Origin: Acidobacteriota bacterium
GTDB taxonomy: Bacteria; Acidobacteriota; Holophagae; Holophagales; Holophagaceae
Length of the DNA stretch: 35,746 bases
Assembly: GCA_021802985.1 (NCBI GenBank)
Contig: JAJZQW010000021.1
Location: 1 to 35,746 of the forward strand
Reading direction: 5' to 3'
Both the position numbers and the translations under genes were made by a program. Each line of letters opens with the position of its first letter. Within the stretch, counting starts at the first letter, position 1. Shown one piece after another: positions 8,328-15,251 of this stretch. The notes under the pieces are model-generated. The model did no database searches. It was not told the origin of the DNA and saw only the letters and a list, made by a program, of their open reading frames with translations.

Positions 8328-8949
8328 CCCCCAGCTTCAGGAAGATCTCCCGCCAGGGCTCCGGCAGGACCGCCGCGTCCCGCTCGATGGTGGCCGCATC
8401 CTGGCGGCTGAAGGGGCCGGTCCGTCCCGCCGGCCCGTGGCGTTCCACGTTGTGCAGGGTGGCTTCCGCCAGGGGCAGCAGGCCCCGACCGGGGAGGGCC
8501 ACGCCCTGGGCGCGGAGGAGGGCCTCGGCCCCCAGCCAGAGGGTGGCCGCATGGCCCGAGGTGAGCACGGCAGCGGCATGGTAGAGGGGTTTCAACTCCG
8601 CCGGCAGGTCGAAGGCGGCGAAACCCAGATCCCCGAAGGCCCGCCGGAGGGCATCCGGCACCGCGCCGGTGACCGCCAGGGGGGTGCCGTTCCAGTCGCG
8701 GGGTTCCCCATCGAAGCTGGTCAACGGGTGGGCGCAGGGAACGCCGGCGAGATGCAGGCTGCCCGCCAGGTGGACACAGCGGCCCGGGAAGGCCTCCGCC
8801 AGTTCCGCCACGGCCCGATCCGGCACCGCCAGCACCACCAGCCCCTCCGGTCGCCCCGTATGGGGGAGCAGCGCCACCCGCGGTCCCCAGGCCGTCGCCA
8901 GGGCCCGCCCCGCACGGCCCCGGCCCAGGATGGAGAATTCGGAGGACAT
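8314..8949 (-). CDS. Rossmann-like/DUF2520 domain protein
   Basis: This is a 211-residue protein with an N-terminal NAD(P)-binding fold (SILGRGRAGRALA, residues 6-18, a GxGxxG-like loop) and a C-terminal helical DUF2520 domain with the typical LKPLYHAAAVLTSGH segment and a GRTGPFSRQD loop. The family resembles short 6-phosphogluconate/ketopantoate-type dehydrogenases, but no reaction is established. I prefer ATG 8949 over TTG 8967 because the Rossmann strand then begins close to the N-terminus. It overlaps the MiaE-like gene by 14 bases. There is no Shine-Dalgarno before the ATG; instead ACACTGTCC lies immediately upstream, mirrored before the divergent gene. Confidence 0.88.
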   Translation of the reverse strand: MSSEFSILGRGRAGRALATAWGPRVALLPHTGRPEGLVVLAVPDRAVAELAEAFPGRCVHLAGSLHLAGVPCAHPLTSFDGEPRDWNGTPLAVTGAVPDALRRAFGDLGFAAFDLPAELKPLYHAAAVLTSGHAATLWLGAEALLRAQGVALPGRGLLPLAEATLHNVERHGPAGRTGPFSRQDAATIERDAAVLPEPWREIFLKLGGALD

Positions 8950-9025
8950 GAGGACAGTGTGACGCAAAACGATCCTGAGTCTTCAGTACTCAGTCTCCAG
9001 GCGCTGGACTCCCTACACTGTCCCC
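8950..9025. promoter_or_regulatory. Symmetric divergent start region (possible leaderless promoters)
   Basis: The 76 bases between two divergent start codons are bounded by a perfect 9-bp inverted repeat: GGACAGTGT at 8952-8960 and ACACTGTCC at 9015-9023. Each copy therefore puts CACACTGTCC or TACACTGTCC two bases before a start codon. A second perfect 6-bp inverted repeat (CTGAGT 8975-8980, ACTCAG 8988-8993) lies near the centre. Neither gene has a Shine-Dalgarno. CACACT and TACACT resemble -10 boxes, which would give transcripts starting at or near the start codon. No good -35 box is visible. Confidence 0.5.
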
Positions 9026-9730
9026 GTGTTCCATCCCACCCCCATCTCCTGGGCCCTGCCGCCGGAACTGCCCTGGCCGCGGTTCCTGCGGCTGTTGCGC
9101 CATCCGGATCCGCCCCGGGAGTGGCTGGCGGCGGCCGCGGACCTGCCGGAGCTGAAGAAGCGGCCCCTGCTGCTGCGCTGGATCGCCCAGCATCCCAAGG
9201 CCCCGGCCCACCTGCGTTCCACGCTCATGGCACGCCTGCCCTGGCGGGCCCTGGCGGCCATCGCGTCCGACGCCGCGGCCCATCCCCAGGCCCGCCAGCA
9301 GGCCACGGAGAAGCTCCAACAGCTGTGGACGGCCATGACCCAGGGCGAGCGTCGCAGCCTGGCCCTCCACGCTCCCCGGCCGCTCTGGGGGCTGGTGTGG
9401 CGCACCCCCACTTCCGGGGTGCTGGCCGCCTTCCTCCAGCACCCGAAGCTGGGCCTGGAGCAGCTCGTGGCGCTCATCCAACCGCCCCTCCGCCCCGTGC
9501 AGGCCGACGCCCTCGCCGCCTCCCGCTGGCGCGACCTGAGCCCCGTGGCCGAGCAGGTGCTCCGGGCCCTGGATCGCAGCCTCGCCCTGCCCGATTCCGG
9601 CCTCGCCCTGGGCCATGCGGTCCCCTGGATCAAGGCCATGGACGACGAGACCCGCATCCTCGCCGCCAGCCGCACCCTGACGCCCGCCCTGCGGCGGATG
9701 GTGCATCCGCGCCGCGGTCCCGAGGATTGA
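9026..9730 (+). CDS. Unknown protein, HEAT/leucine-rich-repeat-variant-like
   Basis: This is a 234-residue soluble protein that I do not recognise. Third codon positions are strongly G/C, unlike the reading frames opposite, so it is a real gene. The sequence consists of short amphipathic helices (for example RPLLLRWIAQHPKAPAHLRS and GVLAAFLQHPKLGLEQLVAL) in about six repeating ~30-residue units with an HP(K/Q)A-type turn, which suggests an alpha-solenoid such as the leucine-rich repeat variant found in bacterial proteins of unknown role. It starts with GTG, has no Shine-Dalgarno and no signal peptide. It is convergent with the acyl-CoA dehydrogenase, 16 bases apart, with no terminator visible. 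A scaffold or protein-binding role is only a guess. Confidence 0.75.
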   Translation: MFHPTPISWALPPELPWPRFLRLLRHPDPPREWLAAAADLPELKKRPLLLRWIAQHPKAPAHLRSTLMARLPWRALAAIASDAAAHPQARQQATEKLQQLWTAMTQGERRSLALHAPRPLWGLVWRTPTSGVLAAFLQHPKLGLEQLVALIQPPLRPVQADALAASRWRDLSPVAEQVLRALDRSLALPDSGLALGHAVPWIKAMDDETRILAASRTLTPALRRMVHPRRGPED

Positions 9731-9746
9731 GCCCGGGTTCCAGCAA

Positions 9747-11003
9747 TCACTCGTAGATCTTCTCGTCCGGCGCCTCGGCGTTCTCGGCATCGGCTTCGAG
9801 GTCGCGGCCAGTTGGGGGCCTCTTCAGGAACTCGCGATAGAACTCGTGCTGGATGACGAGGTCCATGATCTCGTTGGTGCCGGTCCAGATGAGGATGAGC
9901 CGGATGTCGCGGAGGAGGCGCTCCACAGGATAGACATTGGTATAGCCGATGCCACCCATCACCTGCATGGCGTGGTTCACCACGGTCCAGGCCGTTTCCG
10001 TGGCGAACTTCTTGGACTCGGACACCATGCGCCGCACCCGGCCGGGCGCGATCCCACGCTGGTCGATGGCCCGGCCGGTCTCGCGGCAGAGGGCGCGGGC
10101 GGCCTCCAACTGCGTGAGGGAATCGGCGATCTTGAACGAGACTCCCTCGAAGCGCCGGATCTCCTGACCGAAGGCCTTGCGCTTCGCCGCATAGCGGGCG
10201 GCGATCTCGAGGCCGGCCCGGGCCATGCCCAGGGCCCCGCCGGCGCTGGTCATCCGCTCGGGGATCATCATCTGATCGAAGACGGCGGCCCCCTGACCGA
10301 TCCCCGCCTCCCCGCCGAGAACGTTGGCCATGGACAGCCGGCAGTTCCGGAACCGGATGCGGCCGGTCCCGCCGCCCCGGGTGCCCATCAATCCATAGAC
10401 GTGCTCCACGGTCACACCCTCGCCCCGCTCGACCAGGAAGGCCGTGATGGCCTGCCGCGGATCACCGCCCTCCGAAGTACGGGCGTACACCAGGAAGAAG
10501 TCCGCCCCTTCGGCCCCCACCACGAATCGCTTCTGGCCATCGAGGGTGAAACCGTCTCCGTCGCGAACCGCCCGTGTGGCGGCCCCGAAGAAGTCGGAGC
10601 CGCCCCGGGGCTCGGTCAGGGCCTCCGCCGGGGTCAGCCGCCCCGCGATCATGGGGACGAGGTAGCGGTGCCGCTGCTCCTCGGTGCCGAAATGGACGAG
10701 GGCCTCGCCCACGATGGACACCAGGGAATAGAGACAGGCCAGGGCCGTGCCCAGCACCCCGACTTCCTCCAGCGCGGCCAGCTCGGCGGTCCAGGGCAGA
10801 TCTCGCCCGCCATAGGCGCCGGGGAAACGCAGGCCCAGAAGCCCCCGCCGCCCCGCCTCCGCGAGAAAATTCTTCGGATAACGCACCCGGTCCGCATCCA
10901 TGTCCAGCAGGAGTTCCCGGGGCACCGATTTGACGAAGTCCCGGGCCTCCTCCCGGACCTGGCGGGCGTTCTCCTCGAGGAGTTCAGCGGGATAGGTCGT
11001 CAT
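9747..11003 (-). CDS. Acyl-CoA dehydrogenase family protein
   Basis: This is a 418-residue FAD flavoenzyme that oxidises acyl-CoA thioesters to enoyl-CoA and passes electrons to electron-transfer flavoprotein. The N-terminal helical domain, the middle beta domain ([10 protein letters not shown] near 128-136, the FAD/substrate loop) and the C-terminal helical domain ([13 protein letters not shown] near 275-287, [21 protein letters not shown] near 346-366) are all present. At the MCAD catalytic-Glu position this protein has Thr374 (IWTGTNEI). Glu249 in [10 protein letters not shown] aligns by eye with the catalytic Glu of isovaleryl- and long-chain dehydrogenases, which suggests that subclass, possibly branched-chain acyl-CoA. 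ATG 11003 is preceded by GGAG. It is the last gene of a probable marR-elbB-like operon. Confidence 0.9.
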   Translation of the reverse strand: MTTYPAELLEENARQVREEARDFVKSVPRELLLDMDADRVRYPKNFLAEAGRRGLLGLRFPGAYGGRDLPWTAELAALEEVGVLGTALACLYSLVSIVGEALVHFGTEEQRHRYLVPMIAGRLTPAEALTEPRGGSDFFGAATRAVRDGDGFTLDGQKRFVVGAEGADFFLVYARTSEGGDPRQAITAFLVERGEGVTVEHVYGLMGTRGGGTGRIRFRNCRLSMANVLGGEAGIGQGAAVFDQMMIPERMTSAGGALGMARAGLEIAARYAAKRKAFGQEIRRFEGVSFKIADSLTQLEAARALCRETGRAIDQRGIAPGRVRRMVSESKKFATETAWTVVNHAMQVMGGIGYTNVYPVERLLRDIRLILIWTGTNEIMDLVIQHEFYREFLKRPPTGRDLEADAENAEAPDEKIYE

Positions 11004-11041
11004 GGTTCACTCCATGTCTGGGGCGGGACCTGTCCAGGTGC

Positions 11042-11719
11042 CTAGCAGCGCTTCAGGACCTCGGCCACGCACCGCTCGATCCCCACCCAGACATCGCTCA
11101 GCCTCGCGTCGTCGAACATGTAGGCGGGGGTGGTGACAAGCTTGTGGGCCTCGTCGATGACGATGTCGCGGGCGCTGGGGGTGTTCCGGTGGTGCTGGCC
11201 GAGTTTCTCCACGGCGGCGGCGCAGCCCGCATCGTTGCCCAGGGTGAGCTGGGCGGAATCGCGGCCGGCCAGGGCGAGGGCCACCAGGGCCGGGGCGATG
11301 CAGATGGCGCCCACTGGCTTCTTCGCGTCGATGAAGGCACGCACGAAGGCGGCCACATCGGGCCGCACCTCGGCATCAGCTCCCTTGAAGGCGAAGCTGC
11401 AGTGGTTCTTGGCCACGCCGTAGCCACCGGGCATCACCAGCGCATCGTAGTCCGCGGCCTTCACCGTGGCCAGGTCCAGGCACTGGCCCACCCGCGCGAT
11501 GCGGCTGGACTCCTCCAGGATGTTGCGAACGACGCCCGGCACGGGCTGGCCCGTGACGTGGTTGATGACATGGTGCTGGGGCGCGTTGGGTGCGATGCAC
11601 TGGAAGGCGGCCCCGTGCTGGTCCAGGGCCAGGAGGGTAAGGACGGATTCGCGCACCTCCGCACCGTCCAGGTGGCCGCAACCGGCCAGCAGCACCGCAA
11701 CCTTGGGGGACTTCGCCAT
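11042..11719 (-). CDS. elbB: ElbB-like DJ-1/PfpI superfamily protein (glyoxalase III-like)
   Basis: This is a 225-residue cytosolic protein of the class I glutamine amidotransferase/DJ-1 fold. The N-terminus (VAVLLAGCGHLDGAEVRESVLTLLALD) matches the ElbB family, and the nucleophile elbow has Cys140 in GAICIAPAL, followed by the PAYMFDDARLSDVWVGI C-terminal segment. E. coli ElbB has weak glyoxalase activity and was named for an early isoprenoid-synthesis phenotype; its real role is unclear. ATG 11719 has GGAGG five bases upstream. It sits 50 bases after a MarR gene and 38 bases before the acyl-CoA dehydrogenase, so the three may be co-transcribed. Confidence 0.92.
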   Translation of the reverse strand: MAKSPKVAVLLAGCGHLDGAEVRESVLTLLALDQHGAAFQCIAPNAPQHHVINHVTGQPVPGVVRNILEESSRIARVGQCLDLATVKAADYDALVMPGGYGVAKNHCSFAFKGADAEVRPDVAAFVRAFIDAKKPVGAICIAPALVALALAGRDSAQLTLGNDAGCAAAVEKLGQHHRNTPSARDIVIDEAHKLVTTPAYMFDDARLSDVWVGIERCVAEVLKRC

Positions 11720-11769
11720 GGGGGCCTCCGGGGATCAGGAGGCATTGTCCCACCAGGAGGGACGGGAGG

Positions 11770-12237
11770 TTACGTCTCGGAGAAGAAGAACTGCGCGTCC
11801 AGGTCCTCCGCCTCCATCACCCGCACGAGGGTGCCCAGGGCGCGCTGGATCTCGACAACGCGGCGGTCGCTCATGGCCTGGAGCCCGTGGACCAGCCGGC
11901 CCTGGGCCGGATGCGGCGCCTGCTTCAGGAGCGCCCGTCCCTTGAGGGTCAGCCCGATCCGGATCCGCCGGCCATCCGCTGGGTCCGGTTCGCGGAGGGC
12001 CAGCCCCTTGTCCTCCAGGCGATCCACCACCCCCACCATCGTGGAGGGATGAAGCTGGAGGGCCTGGGCCAGGGCGCCCAGGGCCAACGGCCCATCCCGC
12101 CCCAGCTCCCACAGGGCCCATAGCTGCGGCGCAGTGAGTCCGAACCGGGCGTTCACGTCCTTGGAGTAGAGCTCCAGGGCATGCACGACGCGCCGGAGGT
12201 CCCGGAAGATGCCCTCAATGTTCCCCGCTCTGTCCAT
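11770..12237 (-). CDS. MarR-family transcriptional regulator
   Basis: This is a 155-residue winged-helix regulator. Residues 30-100 show the MarR pattern: FGLTAPQLWALWEL, LALGALAQALQLHPSTMVGVVDRLEDKGL (recognition helix) and the wing with the conserved DPADGRRIRIGLTLKG. Terminal helices form the dimer interface. The only start in frame with the domain is ATG 12237, with GGAAGG directly against it, an unusually short spacing. It is divergent from a ClC-type channel gene and upstream of elbB-like and acyl-CoA dehydrogenase genes; the AT-rich intergenic inverted repeat at 12265-12278 is a likely binding site controlling both directions. The ligand is unknown; phenolic compounds are common for the family. 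Confidence 0.92.
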   Translation of the reverse strand: MDRAGNIEGIFRDLRRVVHALELYSKDVNARFGLTAPQLWALWELGRDGPLALGALAQALQLHPSTMVGVVDRLEDKGLALREPDPADGRRIRIGLTLKGRALLKQAPHPAQGRLVHGLQAMSDRRVVEIQRALGTLVRVMEAEDLDAQFFFSET

Positions 12238-12264
12238 CCTTCCATTTTAATATGAGCTCCAATC

Positions 12265-12278
12265 ATTTGTGGTCAAAT
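12265..12278. promoter_or_regulatory. Inverted repeat between marR and ClC gene (candidate MarR operator)
   Basis: ATTTG-TGGT-CAAAT is a perfect 5-bp inverted repeat with a 4-bp spacer, in the AT-rich 72-base gap between divergent marR and ClC genes (12238-12309). MarR proteins typically bind such TTG/CAA dyads over their own promoter. It lies about 28 bases from the marR start and 32 from the ClC start, so one bound dimer could block both. Confidence 0.5.
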
Positions 12279-12309
12279 AAATGTGAAGACAGTTCTCTCG
12301 AGAGCCCCC

Positions 12310-13587
12310 ATGCGCATCCCCTCCCGGCACAACAACCTCCGCCTCTTCGCCCACACCCGGCGGATCCTGCTCTCGATCCTGCCCCTGGGCGCGGCCGTGG
12401 GGCTCGTCATGAGCCTGACCATCCTCCTGCTGGATGCAGGCGTGGCCCGCCTGCTCCGCGGCCTCGGCAGCAGCCACCTGCGACTCGCCATGCCCTTCCT
12501 GGCCCTCACCCTCTGCACCCTCTGGCTCACCTGGACCCGCACGGGGGAGGTATCCCTCTTCGAAGACCTGGACCTGGCCAAGCACAGCCCCTTCGAGGCC
12601 TTTCCGTTCTGGGGCTCCCTGGCCAAGGTGGTGGGCTGCGCGTTCACGATCGGATTGGGCGGAAGCACCGGGCTGGAGGGCCCCGCCAAGTGGCTGGGGG
12701 CGGCCCTGGGCGTGCAGTTTCACCGAGGCCTGAGCACCCTCGCCCGCCGCTTCCGTTTCCTCCGGCGCCTCAAGGGCCAGCCCCTGCCGACGGTGATGGC
12801 GGGGGCCGCCGCGGCGGTCGCCGTGGTCTTCCGGGCCCCGCTCTCCGGGGCCCTTTTCGCCGCCGAGCATGACGGCGAACTCCGGTCCGAGGAGTTCTTC
12901 CCCGCGGTGGTCGCCGCCGCGGCGGGGTACGCCGTCTTCGTGGCCCTCGCCGGTTCCCGCCCCCTCCTGCCCATCGCCGGCCCCTACACCGTGAATCTCC
13001 GCGAGCTGCTGATCGCCCTTCCGCTGGGGCTCACCTGCGGGCTCGGGGCGAGCCTCTTCCTCTCGGTGAGGGACTGGATGAAGGCCGTCCTGGAGCCTCT
13101 TCCGCTGTGGGCCAGAGGCCTGGCCGGCGGCCTGGGGCTGGCCCTCCTGGCGGCACCCGGCCACTTCTTCTTCCACGACCTGGCCATCACCCAGCGTGGG
13201 GGCCTGGGATTGGTGGTGTCCCTCCTACGCGGTCCCACGGCCCCGGCCGAGGCCCTGCTCTTCATGATCCTGAAGATCCTCGCCACGGCCCTTACCCTGG
13301 CTGCCGGTGGCGTGGGCGGCATGTGGCTCTGCACCATCGCCATGGGCGCGGCCCTGGGATCGGCGTTCGGCGCCTGGTTTCTGCCGGCCTATCCGGGGCT
13401 CATGACCATGCTGGGCGCCGCGGCCTTCGCCGGCGCCAGCCAGCGCACCCTCTTGGTGCCCGTCGTCTTTCTCGCGGAAACCACCGGGCAGGCGGGGCTC
13501 GTGGTCCCGGGCATCCTCGCCTGCGCCCTGGCCGTCCTGGTGGTGCGGGTCCACCTTCCGCCGAGGCCTTCTCCGATCCGGCACTGA
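12310..13587 (+). CDS. Divergent ClC-family chloride channel/transporter-like protein (copy 1)
   Basis: This is a 425-residue polytopic inner-membrane protein with about ten hydrophobic segments. ClC landmarks: GLEGP carrying the gating glutamate (E. coli Glu148 position), FRAPLSGALFAAEH (helix F/H region), GGVGGMWLCTIAMGAALG (normally GGIFAP) and FLAETTGQ near the end. The N-terminal GSGIP chloride motif is not recognisable; the segment reads RTGEVSLFEDLDLA. The proton-pathway glutamate (Glu203) is replaced by His in AEH, and the C-terminal part that would hold Tyr445 is absent. It may be a passive channel, or transport another anion. I prefer ATG 12310; GTG 12283 is possible but would overlap the operator area. 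A close paralogue lies at 20050-21321. Confidence 0.85.
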   Translation: MRIPSRHNNLRLFAHTRRILLSILPLGAAVGLVMSLTILLLDAGVARLLRGLGSSHLRLAMPFLALTLCTLWLTWTRTGEVSLFEDLDLAKHSPFEAFPFWGSLAKVVGCAFTIGLGGSTGLEGPAKWLGAALGVQFHRGLSTLARRFRFLRRLKGQPLPTVMAGAAAAVAVVFRAPLSGALFAAEHDGELRSEEFFPAVVAAAAGYAVFVALAGSRPLLPIAGPYTVNLRELLIALPLGLTCGLGASLFLSVRDWMKAVLEPLPLWARGLAGGLGLALLAAPGHFFFHDLAITQRGGLGLVVSLLRGPTAPAEALLFMILKILATALTLAAGGVGGMWLCTIAMGAALGSAFGAWFLPAYPGLMTMLGAAAFAGASQRTLLVPVVFLAETTGQAGLVVPGILACALAVLVVRVHLPPRPSPIRH

Positions 13588-13607
13588 GCGTGGCTAACCT
13601 GGAACCC

Positions 13608-14765
13608 ATGCGCCGATCCTCCCGCCTGCCGGACCACTTCGAATCCAATCCCCTGTCGCGCCTCCTCGCCGAGCTGCAGGCGGCCGGAGCGCCGGTGCTG
13701 GACCTCACGCGCTCCAACTCCACGGCCTGCGGCTTCAGCTATCCCGAAGCGGCCATCCGCGCGGCGCTGTCCGGCCCCTCGGTGCTGCGCTACGCGGCGG
13801 ATCCTCGCGGTTCAAGCGAGGCCCGGGAGGCCGTGGCGACCCACCATGGCCACGGCCTGCGCGCCGAGGACCTGCTGCTCACGGCCTCCACCAGCGAAGG
13901 CTACGCCCTGCTGTTCAAGCTCCTGGGCGACCCGGGCGACGAAGTACTGGTGCCCAGCCCCAGCTATCCGCTCTTCGAATGGCTGGCGCGGCTGGAAGGG
14001 CTCCAGGCGCGGACGGTGCCCTCCTACTTCCACGAGCGCTGGCACCTGGACCTCGGGGCCCTGGAATCGGCGGTGGGGACGCGTACCCGCGCCATCGTCG
14101 TCGTGAACCCGAACAACCCCACTGGACATTTTCTGTCCAGATCGGAATGGGCCGGCCTCACGGAATTCTGCGCACGGCAGGACCTGGCCCTGCTGGTGGA
14201 CGAGGTCTTTGCGGACTACGCGCTGGAACCCCCGGTGGACCGGTTGCCCACCGCCCTGGACGACCTCGACCCACCCTGCCCTGTCTTCCTGCTCTCGGGC
14301 CTGAGCAAGATTGCCGCGCTGCCCCAGGTGAAGCTGGGCTGGATCGCCGCCCGGGGGCCCGGGAGTGCCGCCAGCCTGGAAGCCCTGGCCTTCCTGGCGG
14401 ACCAGTATCTCTCCGTCTCCGCCTCCGCCCAGGCGGCGGCGCCCGCCCTGCTGGCCCTGGCTCCGGCCATCCGTGGGCAGGTGCTGGCCCGGCTCCGCGC
14501 CAACCTTGCCACCCTGGACGCAGCCCTGGCGGACCGCCCCCACCTGTCGCGCCTGCCGGTGGAAGGTGGCTGGTCGGTCCTGCTGCGCCGCCCGGCGCTG
14601 GATGCGGACGACACCTGCGCCCTGCGGCTGCTGCGGGAAGCCGGGGTGCTCACCCATCCAGGTTCCTTTTTCGATCTGCCCGGGGATGGGCACCTGGTGC
14701 TGAGCCTGCTGACACCTGAATCCGACTTCAGGGAAGGCCTGGCCCAGGCCCTTCCGTCCCTGTAG
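13608..14765 (+). CDS. PLP-dependent class I/II aminotransferase
   Basis: This is a 385-residue fold-type I PLP enzyme. Landmarks in order: LTASTSEGYALLFKLLGDPGDEVLVPSPSYPLF (cofactor phosphate and aromatic stacking region), NPNNPTG at 168-174, LLVDEVFADY with Asp198 binding the pyridine nitrogen, and LSGLSKIAALPQVKLGWI with Lys234 as the Schiff-base lysine. Arg near the C-terminus for the substrate carboxylate is not obvious; HLVLSLLTP replaces the usual (I)R(I/L)S pattern, so substrate use may differ. It most resembles AlaT/MalY-like members, but the substrate cannot be fixed. ATG 13608 follows the ClC stop by 20 bases; GTG 13590 in frame is an alternative. Its 3' end overlaps the opposing reductase remnant by 38 bases. 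Confidence 0.88.
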   Translation: MRRSSRLPDHFESNPLSRLLAELQAAGAPVLDLTRSNSTACGFSYPEAAIRAALSGPSVLRYAADPRGSSEAREAVATHHGHGLRAEDLLLTASTSEGYALLFKLLGDPGDEVLVPSPSYPLFEWLARLEGLQARTVPSYFHERWHLDLGALESAVGTRTRAIVVVNPNNPTGHFLSRSEWAGLTEFCARQDLALLVDEVFADYALEPPVDRLPTALDDLDPPCPVFLLSGLSKIAALPQVKLGWIAARGPGSAASLEALAFLADQYLSVSASAQAAAPALLALAPAIRGQVLARLRANLATLDAALADRPHLSRLPVEGGWSVLLRRPALDADDTCALRLLREAGVLTHPGSFFDLPGDGHLVLSLLTPESDFREGLAQALPSL

Positions 14766-15108
14766 GGGCGAGGGGGGCCGCCTTGGACAGGTCCCGCTGG
14801 GATCGTAGCTCCAACGTGACCGTCCCTTCGGCGGGCACATGCACGACCCAGAGCGGATCGTAGTCGTCCCAGGACCAGTGGGGCACGGCGCCCTTCATGC
14901 CCTGGATGACCTCGCTGTGGCCCTTCGTGTAGATGTTGGCCGTGTCGAGGAAGTTGCCACCGGCTCCGAGGTAGCGTTCTAGGATGGCCCCGCTTTCGAC
15001 CTCATCGGCCCCCCAGTCCCACTCGGTGCCGAAGGTCATGGTGCCCAGGCAAAGCGGACTCACCCGCAGCCCCGAGCGCCCCAGGGTGCGATACGCATCC
15101 AGCCTCAT
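14728..15108 (-). pseudogene. Truncated aldo/keto reductase remnant with unrelated tail
   Basis: Residues 1-69 of this 126-residue frame are a good aldo/keto reductase N-terminus (YRTLGRSGLRVSPLCLGTMT, then LDTANIY with catalytic Asp55 and Tyr60, then GHSEVI). The similarity stops there. The catalytic Lys and His and about 250 residues of barrel are missing. Residues 70-126 are a short, unrecognised tail with WVVHVPAEGTVTLEL-like beta strands, as if the end of another gene had been joined on by deletion. It cannot work as a reductase. The start is well made (AGGAGGG 4 bases before ATG 15108), so it may still be translated. Its 3' end overlaps the convergent aminotransferase by 38 bases, which also points to a rearranged end. 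Confidence 0.8.
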
Positions 15109-15251
15109 GGAACCCTCCTGAAAACATCATTGTCACTCGTATATCTCCATTGGAATTAATAATTTTGCTTGACGATCCAGGACGGCGGGTCTGCCATGGA
15201 GGCCATCATTCCACCTCGGCATCCATAAACTCCCTCCGGAAGGCCAGACCC
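15109..15251. promoter_or_regulatory. AT-rich divergent intergenic region
   Basis: This region separates the reductase remnant from the large membrane-protein gene. Bases 15117-15168 are markedly AT-rich (ATATCTCC, AATTAATAATTTTG) in an otherwise GC-rich neighbourhood, as expected of a promoter. Several weak -35/-10 pairings are possible, and I do not assign one. No terminator or RNA structure was seen. Confidence 0.4.

Noticed and set aside
7710-9756. Long open plus-strand frames opposite miaE and the DUF2520 gene
   Set aside because: They are antisense to clear conserved genes, are rich in Pro, Arg and Gly as expected of GC-rich complementary frames, and have no recognisable family.
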